Origin: Smallanthus sonchifolius
Lineage: Eukaryota; Streptophyta; Magnoliopsida; Asterales; Asteraceae
NCBI GenBank assembly: GCA_023525975.1
Contig: CM042040.1
Span: 57,877,486-57,941,485 of the forward strand
Direction of reading: 5' to 3'
Length of the DNA: 64,000 nt
A program made the translations under genes and the position numbers. The notes below the pieces were generated by a model, which was given only the letters and a program-made list of their open reading frames with translations, had not been told where the DNA came from and searched no databases. Each line of letters opens with the position of its first letter. Position 1 is the stretch's first letter. Below are positions 33,824 through 43,819 of the stretch, piece by piece.

Positions 33824-34140
33824 GGGTAATTTTACCCAATTTTAAGACATTATCTTAAATACCACTTATTAAACACAATACACAAGTACATCAAAGCCTA
33901 ATCATTCAAAGCTAAACCAAATGTTTTTTTTTGTTGACTTTTTACCTTGTCTCGTATTGGTGGTTTTCGCAAACTAATCATAAAACAAACCACTATAAAT
34001 AGAGAAGGCTCCTTATTGGAGAAAATTGAACCATTTGTTTAATGCTTTTTTTGGCTAGGTTAGGTAAACAATGAATATTTTTTTAGTGCAAAATTTTGGA
34101 TATTTAACCGAGGTTCGAAGTTTGGTTGAAAAAAACTTAA
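33824..34140 (+). repeat. Repeat R1, second copy
   Basis: Direct-orientation partner of 22533-22860, including ACTATAAATAGAGAAGG. Its right end runs into the long hairpin at 34125. Confidence 0.6.
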
Positions 34141-34428
34141 CGCCGTTGGATTTTATATGACGCGGATATTTGCAAACTGTCGGAAAGTCGAGCCAAGCTA
34201 GCAGTGGTCTCGTGGTGGGTTTTGAAATTGGCTCTAGTGATGTTTAACTGGTCTCGTTTTTTCGATAAGTCCAAACAGAGACAACGGTGGTGTTTAACGA
34301 GATCAGTTAAACGACACCGGAGCCAATTTCAAAACCTACCACGAGATCACTGCTAGCTTGACTCAACTTTCCGGCGGTTTGCATATGTCCACGTCATATA
34401 AAATCTAACGACGTTAAGTTTTTTTAAC
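34125..34428. mobile_element. Long hairpin (snap-back MITE) upstream of the GID8-like gene
   Basis: Two arms of about 130 bases are inverted with roughly 90% identity by eye (left: TATATGACGCGG, CAAGCTAGCAGTG, GTTTTGAAATTGGCTC; right: their complements) around a loop of about 40 bases near 34270. The ends read GTTGAAAAAAACTTAACG and CGTTAAGTTTTTTTAAC. No ORF. The right end is 500 bases upstream of the start codon at 34929. A transcript would fold into a long double strand. Confidence 0.75.
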
Positions 34429-34928
34429 GGTGAAGTCCAATATAAGAAAATAATTTAAAAGTAGTGACCGATAATAATAATATTTTCACTTTTCATTATT
34501 ATTGACCAATTGTTACGATTGAGATTATTAAAATCAATAATCCATATATTAAAAGTAATGATGAGAAAACGAGGTAAAACCTGTTTTGCCTTTTTTAAAA
34601 GACTCTTTTCGACCTATACTTATTTTGATAAAACCCGAACCAAATATATACGTTTTTAGCGGGTATATTAATATTCATTACCTTGCATTTTGAATAAGAT
34701 ATATATAATCAATCAATATTACAAATATGATAATTACGATTTCTTTGATTACAATAATTGAATTTAAAGAAATTTTTAGCTTATCATTTTCACAATTTGA
34801 AAGTATTCGTACAGAAACACCCACACGAAAATTGATTTCCCCAAAATTTCAATATCAATCAGCCTGGTTGTTGCAGCCTTGTAGAAGCGACCAATATTCA
34901 ACAACAGCATTCAAGAGGGCGTTCAACA
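34429..34928. other. Upstream region of the GID8-like gene
   Basis: AT-rich, no ORF supported. It should contain the promoter and 5' UTR. TATATATAA near 34700 is a possible TATA element but the context is generally AT-rich. Confidence 0.4.
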
Positions 34929-37900
34929 ATGGATGCCGATCCGAGACAGTACGAGCACATCGTAAGTTCGATCAATCTATCCGCTGAAATCTTTATTTGT
35001 TAGTCAACGATGCATCTTTCAACTATTTGTGATTGATTTTAGCCAATGATGATGGTTTTGTTGATAATTATGTCTTCTAGGGCTCACGGTTTTATCTTCA
35101 AAACGAAAACCTAATTTTCAAGATTGTGACAATTGGATTTCAAATTTACTACTTCAATTGGTTGTTTGTGATTTAAGACTCTGAGCCCTAAGTCAGGTTT
35201 ACTCTAGATAGAGAATTTAGGGATATCATTATTATCACTAATTCAATTAGGGCTTACTATATATAGTGTTTCAAAAGTTAGAGAGGCAAAAATGGGAGTT
35301 GTAACATTTGAAAGAATTACTTATGTGTGTTCTTGAGAATGTCTGAGGCGGTTTTGAAGAATGTTATAGCTTTCATTCCAAAATGCAATGCTGTTTTTAA
35401 AAGGTTTTAAAGATAGGGATGCATTAGAAGCAACCTTGATGCCCTGTTTACATTAAATGGTCAACAATCCACACAGTGAAGTAATTTTTTTCTCAAGCCA
35501 AAGCGTAGGTTTGCTTGGAGACCACACCGAATTATATCTGGTTAATTGTTAAGGAATTCGAAAAGTACCAACTACCAAGTGTTAGGAATCAGAGTCGGTA
35601 ACGCAGCGGAAACAAACACAAGTAGAAAACAGTAAAAGACACAAGAAGTAACGTGGTTCGGCCAAAGTGACCTACGTCTACGGGTGCAAGCAACTAGGGT
35701 TTCTCTTTATTAGGTGCTCAAAGATTACAATTACATAAGCAGAGTATAAATAGATAGACTATTAGAATTTCTAAATTAATCCCCAAGTTAGGCCCAAACA
35801 CGTGTAGAGCCCATTATGGCCGGCTACCCCCTAACGAGCCTCCACGTCCAACACTAAGTAGCCTAATGGTGGTATCAGATGATAAATCCTTAATTACAGA
35901 CACATCATTATATTACAGAATAGCCTAATGGTTTTTGTAATGTTAGCAAGGGAATGCAGTTTTAACTTGATTCTGATATCACAAACATAATATTCCTGGA
36001 ACATCAAGTAAACTAGCGTTTTCCTCATTTATGACGATACAGGGAGTGGTTATCCATGCTTTCTTAAACTTTTTGAAAGTTATATAGTTTGGAGCTTGTA
36101 ATTATGTTGTGATTTCTTGTTTATTCATAGCGTTACTGTGAACTTTTGGAAAGAAGATAGTTAGGGCTATTAAACGCACTTCCAAACCTGTAACGTTTCC
36201 ACGTTTCTTTACCTTGAAAAGTTCCATTTTGTGTTTTTAATGTCCTTTTACGTAGTTCCTAATTGATCCTGAATTATCTTTTAAATTTCTATTTATAACT
36301 TCAACTTTCTCTTGTGAACATGGCAGAAAATTAATGGCAAAGACAGCCACAATATCATCTTATCGTATCTCATACATGGATGCTTTAAAGACACTGTGGA
36401 ATCACTTGTTGCTTCTACTGGATTAAAAGTACCAGCTGCTCAGTTGGAGGACATGGAGAAAAGAAAACGTAAGAGTTTATTAATCATATCTCAGTTTTAA
36501 AATGTTTAAGTACAGTTGCATTGCGTTTCTTTTATTTTTTTGGGTAAGTTCTGTATATTAAGACGTTTATGGTTCCTTTGCACATGCGTATGTCTTTTAT
36601 GAAGACTCTTTACAAACTTTTCAGGAATTTTACACTTTGCATTAAATGGAAATGCGTTAGATGCGATTCAATTGACTGAACGGTTGTCACCTGACCTCCT
36701 TGAAAATAACAAGGGCTTGCTACTTGATCTTCTAAGCCTTCATTTCATTGAACTTATTTCCTCAAAGAAATGGTGAGCACAATAATCATAATATCAAATA
36801 GTTTATTGAAGCTTTATCTATTTTTTATATTTTCATATATTTTTTCTTAATGTACATATTACATGGCAGCACAGAAGCTCTTGAATTTGCTCAAGTCAAG
36901 TTGACTCCTTTTGGGAAAGTGCAGAAATATGTTAAAAAGCTCGAAGTATGTGTTTTTCATTGAAAAAATCATTTTTTAAGTTTTTATTATATTATTTCTT
37001 TAGGAGTTTGGTTAATAACGACTTACTTTCATACAGGATTTTATGGCCCTACTAGCTTATGAGGAACCAGAAAAATCACCTATGTTTCATCTACTTGGCT
37101 TGGAGTACCGGCAACATGTTGCAGACGACTTAAACAGAGCAATTTTGGGTGTGTATTTTTTAAGATATTGTGTTTTACACATCTTAGGCATGTAATTGTT
37201 TATATAGTTTTGGTGTTATATTTATATTTTTAGAAAATATATTTTTATGTCTCAAATCTTGATTCTCATGTGATTCATGTTACTGTCAGCACATGCATGC
37301 ACGCCAAGTTACTCGGGACTAGAAAGGATAATTCAGCAGGCAACTGTAGTTAGACAATGCTTGAGTGAAGAACTTGGAAAGGTAAACTAAAACTTTTTGC
37401 CTTCATTTTGGTTCATATTATATCGTTTGCTCTATGTTCATTCGACAATAGGAGTAATTTATTTTATTTACCTCATATTTAAAAACATGTTTAACTGCTT
37501 CCCAAACACCACGTCCACATATTACAGGCTTTGCTAATTCCAAATGTTTTTTATTTGGATATTAAGATGACACTACCACACATAAAATTCTTCATCTGCA
37601 AAATGTGCATGCTAGATGTAAAAGTTATCATACATGCATGTAATTTAGAGGTAACAAAATCCGCAGGCTGTGTAAGAAGTTAAATCTGAAATTTCCAGTT
37701 TGTTTTTTTAAAAATTAATAAATATTTAATGTGTTGAATACGATTGCAAAAACAATATTATTATCAACAGTAAACACATGTTTATAACAAAGCAATTTAG
37801 TTGGTTTTATGCATTTAAATACACTTCAGATGACTTCTAACATGACAGTTGACCCATTTCCTTTATAGTTAAATCTTTTAATATAACCCATTTTGACCTG

Positions 37901-37976
37901 TTAAAGATAAGTTGAAATTGCTCTGATACAGGATGCACCGTCACCTTTCTCTTTCAAGGATTTTCTGAAGAGCTAG
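34929..37976 (+). CDS. GID8: LisH/CTLH (CRA) protein, GID8-type subunit of the CTLH ubiquitin ligase
   Basis: Exons: 34929-34961, 36327-36468, 36625-36772, 36870-36945, 37037-37148, 37290-37381 and 37932-37976. All introns are GT-AG with agreeing phases. The 648 bases give an open frame of 215 residues, the usual length for plant GID8-like proteins. A LisH motif lies at about residues 15-48 (HNIILSYLIHGCFKDTVESL) and the CTLH at about 55-112 (KRKRILHF, LDLLSLHFIELI). The CRA part runs on to the end (KLTPFGKVQKYVKKLEDFMALLAYEE, SPMFHLL, RQHVAD). In yeast and plants this family is a scaffold subunit of the GID/CTLH E3 ligase. The sequence carries no visible defect. The ATG chosen gives the shortest exon 1, and the alternative ATG at 34933 is out of frame. 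Intron 1 carries a solo LTR. I am confident of the family, less of the exact orthologue. Confidence 0.93.
35580..35853. mobile_element. Solo LTR in intron 1 of the GID8-like gene
   Basis: A 274-base block starts TGTTAGGAATC and ends CGTCCAACA, with near-identical 5-bp flanks CCAAG (35575-35579) and CTAAG (35854-35858). It contains the ACGTGGTTCGGCC...CCTACGTCTACGGG signature common in plant copia LTRs and TATAAATAGAT near 35746. Confidence 0.7.
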
Positions 37977-39011
37977 ATCTGTTATGCAACACGAAAAGAA
38001 GCCTTTCAGATTGATTTTTCATAGACGGTTTTGGTATGCTGCTGTAGCTGTTTTCACATGGTATTATGTTTAGTTGAGGTCTCATCCCGTAATCACCCGA
38101 CCCAACTCATGGCTCATTTACCGTATAAGACCGTTGTAAATTTCAACTTGTCGGGATGGAAAGAATGCCCTCATCAATACTTGAAATTTTTAGCTGAGTT
38201 CGTTAAACGTAAAGATTTATTTGTAAGAACAAATACTCGGTTTAGCTACATGTATTCCCTTTTCCTTGGGGAAAAAAGAAACTGGCCTGTGGCTTTGTAT
38301 ACCATGTTTCATTGTGTTGGTTGTTGATGTGCCTACATTTTTGGAAAGGTAGTATAGCCTGGCAATGGGTGGTCATGCAAAGATAGTGCTAATCCACTTA
38401 TGTGGCATTGGATTAGCAACAAAGAAAGTGTTGATTCTTAATATATCAAAAGTTTTTGAAAAGACACGAGCGTCAAAATGGGTGGGTTGAGTCGAGTTGT
38501 GCTACGGGTTGGAATGAGTTTGAGTCAAAATGGGTAGTTTCAGAAAAGCAGGTCAAATGGAGTCGGGTCAAAACTGTCCACCCGTCATATTTGCTATTAT
38601 AACGGCAAGTGATGATGGTGCGGGCGGTGACGGAGGCTATGCGGTTGCTTCTAACTGCAATTGGTAAAAGTGAAACCTATGCATGCTTTGGATGAAATAA
38701 AGTTGAATAATAAGACCATTCTAACATATAGTATCTCATTTCAAAAGTTATATATGATTTGCGTATTATGTTGTCAAGGTATATTTACTAAAGATAATCT
38801 TTATTTTTTCTTTTAATTGAGATTGTTGCTCTTGCACATCGGGGAATAGAGGAAATAGGAAGATATGAAGCCGCAAACGCTTAGAAGAGGATGGATGGAT
38901 GTCTGTTGCTGTCAAGACTGACATCCCCATGATTAGTTTATGTTTTTAAGACAATGAATGTTTAAAGTTTTAATTAACTCAAATTTTGTACTAGACTTCT
39001 AGTGTTAACTT
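37977..39011. other. Downstream region of the GID8-like gene
   Basis: 3' UTR and spacer. Around 38475-38590 the text GGGTCAAAATGGG recurs in imperfect form. No gene is supported. Confidence 0.4.
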
Positions 39012-39600
39012 TGAGGGCCTAAAGCGAACTAATAATAAGGGCTTTTTTTTCAAATGTGATTTTAAAACCCTCCTTTATCCGACCTTGGGACTGGCCATAA
39101 TAAACTAACAAGTTTATAACTGGCAGAGTTAAACATTTTTAGGGCAGAATCAAGGTAATCAAAATTAGGGCAAAATCAAGATAATCAAAATTATGGCAGA
39201 AATCAAGAATAATCATACAAAAAAAATAACTCTAACCTTTCTGCTACTACTTCGTGAAACGTGACTCTAAAGCTTGTAGCGATTGTTAAAGAAGAACAAC
39301 AGATTCAATGTCGTTAAAAAAAAAGAATAGATTCAAAAAGTGACAGACGTTTCAGTAATAACTAAGGTAGGATTTGGGAATTTTTTTTATCTGTATTTTG
39401 TTTAATGGAAGTCCAGCAGGCAGCCATGTGCATGATTTTTTCCCCACACCAGGCTTATTATATGGGTTACCCACTGTTACAGCTCAATAGCCCAAATGCA
39501 AGTATTATATATATGAATTTTTTTTAAAATACGGGGGCCTAAGAAAATGGGGGCCTAAAGCACTTGCTTTATCCTATAAGCCTATTGGACCGGCCTTGAG
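39012..39600. mobile_element. Degenerate hAT-type relic
   Basis: The right end GACCGGCCTTGAG and the phrases GGGCCTAAAG at both sides resemble the element at 40864-41333 (AGGGCCGGTCC, GGCCC). The left terminus is lost and no target duplication is visible. Confidence 0.4.
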
Positions 39601-39641
39601 TCTATAATGTTTATTCAATGTTTAAGAACTATGTTTATGCT

Positions 39642-40200
39642 ATGTGATGACGTGGGTACGTACATGAAGCACGGCTAACCGCAATAAGCGGGTCCTCAAA
39701 TATTAGTTAATGGGCTAAACCAATAAGACCCACGTAATAATCAGTTGGGAGGATTTGTTGGGCTCCTTGCAGCCCACACCACGCAAGATCCACTTCAGGC
39801 CCAAATCCAATCAGGAAAAGCCCATCAGGCTCCATGACTCCAGCCCTATAAATAGGGGGCCACCTCCTCTTCACAATCATCTCATTTGCCTGGACTAGAT
39901 AAGAGCATCTAACTCTCTCCCTCAATCTCTAATCTTCTATAAGAAGATCTTGAGTTTCTTCAGCACCCGACTGCCAAGGAAGCAGCTTCATGCTGCTGAG
40001 GTACCACTACAGCTGCTTGCAGCTAGCCCGTCGGATCTCAACCACCACCATTTATACTCTCTACTCGTTATGCGCTTATACATTTACATAATTTTATATA
40101 TCTATATATTTACATGTTATATATACTCATTGAATGTGGATAAACTCTAATGTTGAGCGTCGGAGGGTGGTTCCGACACCCCGGTCTCGGACCCCTTCTA
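39642..40200 (+). mobile_element. Probable solo LTR or LTR fragment
   Basis: TGATGACGTGGG at the left, CCCTATAAATAGGG at 39844-39857 as promoter, and a GC-rich U5-like end (GAGCGTCGGAGGGTGG, CCGACACCCCGGTCTCGG). The order of promoter and GC-rich end is that of a plant gypsy LTR. No second copy or target duplication in the window. Confidence 0.5.
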
Positions 40201-40215
40201 ACGAGTTCCTTCATC

Positions 40216-41560
40216 TTAGTAGCCAGGTGTAGAAGGTTCGAAAGCTGGCATCTGAGGAACGTTAAAACCCTCTCTTGTCATATTTGTTGTAGCACCGAGT
40301 ATACTTAGCATATTCGTTGTAACAACACTATGTTTGTTAACTATGAGAGATACGCGTTTTGGGCTTTTCATGAGCGTACAAGGGTCACTAGGAACAAGAC
40401 AATTACACATTTTAATCGATTCAGGCTCAACGCATAATTTCATTGATGTGAAGCTGCCGGTTAAGAAGTAGGTTACAATGCCAATTATGTGATATTAAAC
40501 CTTTGAATGGCGTAGGAGATGGAAAATAGTTGCAATGCACACAAATGTGTCCGAGTTTCCAATGGGCAATGTAGCCATGTAGGGTCGTTGGTTCTCCTTT
40601 GAGGTACTATTACTTCCACTAGAAAACTATAATGTAATAATTGTAGTTCAATGGTTCTTGCCACTGAACGACATTATATGGAATTTTAAAAAGATGACCA
40701 TGCACTTCATGATTGATGGTATAAAAAGTGAACTTAAAGGACTGAAGACAAGTTATCAGTATGTTTGTTAAAATGGTTAAACAGTATTTTACCAAACAAA
40801 TCACAAGTAACTTCATCCCAACTGTATAGTATTCATATAGCATCAATAGACAATCAATTTTGGAGGGCCGGTCCTAAGGATTTAAGTGCCTCGGCCGAGC
40901 CGGAAAAAAAGGCCCATACGAACAAAATATATAAACTAATTTTTTTAAACAACGATTAACGTTATAAGAATAAACATAGTAAAAATATAGTATGTAATAA
41001 ACAAAAACAATAAAAAATCTATTATAAGTTTAAAGAGGGCCCAACCAATAAAAATAGAATTTTTATTTTAAATGACTTAATGGTCATGGAATAAAGAAAA
41101 GGGCCCAACCATTATAAAAGAGGGTCCAACCATTAAAAAGATGAAAATAGCCCAACCAGTTTAAAAAGGGCCCAATAATTTTTTAATTTTTATAAAAAGG
41201 ACCCAATATATAAAACCGGTATTTAAAATTTTATAAGAAAACATATATATATATACAGGCCCCGTAAAAATCTTAGGCCCCCGAAAAAAAAGGGCCCTGA
41301 CCGGCGGCCCGGCCTACCCCAGGGCCGGCCCTGAATTTCGGGGTTGATTTTTTAGGTCGGTTTGTTATTTTGTTTAATTCTGTCTGCTTTCTTACTAGTA
41401 GGTTTTTGTTAATAAAATTTTTGTCGTTAAAAAAATAACTCTTGAAGAACAAAAAAAGTGCATTGGATGAACTTTTGTTAGATTTCATGATGTTTTTCAA
41501 ACACCATCTACATTACCACCATCAAGAGAACTGAACCATCAAATAACCTTGGAAGGAAGG
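40216..41560 (+). pseudogene. Degenerate Ty3/gypsy protease-to-RT fragment
   Basis: A protease-like LIDSGSTHNFID motif near 40413, a GVQW-like VVQWFLPLNDIIWNF segment near 40640 and, after an inserted hAT-like element, a SELPPxRE-type segment (TPSTLPPSRELNHQITLE) near 41500 show a chromovirus-type pol that is broken by stops and insertions. It lies downstream of the LTR-like block at 39642-40200 and may be part of the same element. The copia element at 41566 ends it. Confidence 0.6.
40864..41333. mobile_element. hAT-like non-autonomous element
   Basis: Ends AGGGCCGGTCCT and (reverse complement) CAGGGCCGGCCCT are inverted repeats. Flanks AATTTTGG (40856-40863) and AATTTCGG (41334-41341) are an 8-bp duplication with one mismatch. 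About 470 bases, AT-rich inside with several GGGCCCAACC phrases and no coding. Inserted in the gypsy relic. Confidence 0.7.
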
Positions 41561-41565
41561 AACTA

Positions 41566-41954
41566 AGTAAGACACGAGTTAATATGTAGCTCTTATAATC
41601 ATTTATCTATTTATTAAATGATCAAATATAATTATTTATTTATTTATTAACCTATGGCTAGTAATTAGTTGATATACCTAATTACTCTTAATGGGCCACT
41701 AATGGTTTCCCCTTGGGTGCACATACAAATAGAGAGATTACTAGAGGGAATAGACTAATCGATAATTCCATCACCACTAAAGAATCCGTCCCTCTCTCTC
41801 CTCATAACCGTGAGTCCTCAAGAACTCACCTTAGTCATCCTAATCGTACACCTAAACGGGAACCCGATCCAGATCAGAGATTATGACGTCTTCCCTATCA
41901 TCGGTGAATTTAGAAGGTATGTATTATATCATTATTTTCCATTATATACTTACA
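41566..41954 (+). repeat. 5' LTR of the copia element
   Basis: Matches 48484-48874 at well over 90% by eye and ends TTACA. The LTR start TGTAA and end TTACA form a short inverted repeat in the 3' copy. Confidence 0.85.
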
Positions 41955-42497
41955 AGAACTGATCAACATATGGTATTAGAACAGATGTTGATAAATAAGT
42001 TCTTGTTTCTTTCCCTAAACTGGAATTAGAATCGGTGAACAAAGTTCTGTTAAAAACCATAAAGAAAATCGTTTTTATTTAACTTCACGGTTTTTTTGTT
42101 TTACAAATAATATCACGGTTTTGATCTCATAAAATTTGAGATCCATCTAAATTTTCGAAATCTGTTAAATATTAATGTTCCAGATTTCGATTCCAGGTTT
42201 TATCTAATATTATTAAGGAACAGTTTATCTGATGTTCATAAACTGTTCTTCGTGTTCATCATTATTTTCGATGAAAATCTCCTTAATTTGGGATTAGTTA
42301 GGATCTTGATTGTGTTTTTCCTAAAATCTTGTAACTTAATCTCTAAGATTTTGAATTAAATTATTAATTTATTATTTTTAAATAAAGAAATTTGGATATC
42401 CTTAATAACTTAAAAGGATTTTCGAAATTAGATATACAATCAAATCCCTTAAATTTAGCACCGACTTATCAGGTCTTAACATTCACATTTTTGGACT

Positions 42498-42842
42498 CTC
42501 ACGGTTGTGATTACGGGTCTTCTACGACTCACGGGTTTCTACTTCACGGGTAGTTAGTTTACGGTTCATAGTTCACGGGTCTTACTATTCACGCTTTACA
42601 GTTCACGGATTTTACAGTTCATGGTTTATAAAATGGAGCCGTGAGCCTTAGTAGAGCCGTGAACCGTTTTGCTGAACCGTGAACCTTACCATGATCCGTG
42701 AACCTTCCTGAATTGTGAACCTTATCATGAGCCGTGAACCCTTCCTGAACCATGAACCCTCATCAGGAACCGTGAACCCTCGCCATGAACCTTCACTTGG
42801 CCGTGAACCTTGCCTTATATGTGCCTTATAGAACAGTGAACC
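42498..42842. repeat. Inverted array of CCGTGAAC motifs in the copia leader
   Basis: About seven TTCACGG-type motifs (from 42498 to about 42625) are followed by about eleven CCGTGAACC-type motifs (42638-42842). The orientation flips once near 42630. The transcript could fold into a long imperfect hairpin with many alternative registers. Confidence 0.8.
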
Positions 42843-42968
42843 CTCCTAAGTTTGATCCGCGCTAACAAGGGGTTTGCTATTAATTAATGCTTTAGTTTTA
42901 GTTTTGTTAAACCTTACAATCAAATGTTTTTCAAAACCTTTAAAATATACTTGAATAACACCTAATAG

Positions 42969-43210
42969 CTTCACTTTCCCAAAGGTGATGTGATGCGTGT
43001 GTATACCTATTCAAGCTTAAATAAGCATTATAACTTAGTGTTGTCATGATATTAACTTAGAAAACATGATAAACTTAAAAACACCTAAAGTTTCACTTCT
43101 GCCCATAGGTGATGTGTCACGCTTGTAAAGTTTTTAAGTCTAATTAAGCACTACTTCGCCTAATATAACTAAGTGTTTCTACTTCTGCCCAAAGGTGATG
43201 TGTCACATTT
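42969..43210 (+). repeat. Three direct repeats in the copia leader
   Basis: Units TTCACTT(CTG)CCCAAAGGTGATGTG recur at about 42969, 43090 and 43174. The first two are ~120 bases apart and the last two ~85, with further shared text (TAATTAAGCA) between them. Confidence 0.7.
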
Positions 43211-43230
43211 AGTTTTCGTGAAGCTAATTA

Positions 43231-43671
43231 TGTAGGTCCCGAACAGACCTGTAGACACAGATTTGTGGAGAAAAACTCCAAACAGTCCAGATCGAGAGGC
43301 GAAATCTTTGGATCCGATATCACTCTCGAATCAGAAAAGGGTAGAGACGGGTGCTGGAATCACATACATGAACATAAATATGTAAAAGTGAAAAAGAGCA
43401 GATAATTGAAAGCATAAAACGTATGATTATTTCATTGATATGAAAATGACGCTCCTCACACACTCACAATTATTCTCACCCCACGGTGAGCTCCCCCTGG
43501 GGTGGTGATTCCCTTTACAGACACACACTCCTCCTATGAGATAATCTTCCAATTTATAGGAGGCCAAGCACATATGCCTTGTTTTCCAAGCCACCACCAA
43601 ATGGGCCTGAAAAACAATAGTTTCGATACTGTAGTTTCGATTGACAACATAAGTCTCATTTCTATACCCAA
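43231..43671 (-). mobile_element. Antisense LTR nested in the copia leader
   Basis: The block reads TGTAGGTCCC... to ...TACCCAACA on the + strand and is followed by ATCTCCCC. On the minus strand that is a polypurine tract just before an LTR starting TGTTGGGTATAG. About 120 bases of the nested element's interior remain (to about 43790). The LTR carries an ATAGTTTCGATACTGTAGTTTCGAT motif like the palindromes in element A. Confidence 0.55.
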
Positions 43672-43819
43672 CAATCTCCCCATAGACTAATGCTATCAAT
43701 TCTTGTATGACTCTGTCTTTTGTCTTCATAGATTGACTGATGATCCAATGCCTTTCGTTGTGATTCTCCCCTTTAAGTGTAGACCCTCTTATCTCGTATA
43801 AAAATCCACTACAGCCCCT

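Noticed and set aside
34727..34987. 86-codon frame overlapping exon 1 of the GID8-like gene
   Set aside because: Wrong frame with respect to the spliced gene. The 11-codon exon starting at 34929 joins in phase with exon 2.
38031..38327. 98-codon frame downstream of the GID8-like gene
   Set aside because: Starts 55 bases after the stop codon, in the expected 3' UTR, with no recognisable domain or codon bias.
41554..41570. GAACT/AACTA as target duplication of the copia element
   Set aside because: GAACT also occurs after the 5' LTR inside the element, so the match at 48876-48880 cannot be told from LTR sequence.
43427..43729. 100-codon minus-strand open frame
   Set aside because: It lies across the antisense LTR and its purine tract, has no protein family signature, and the LTR explanation accounts for the sequence.
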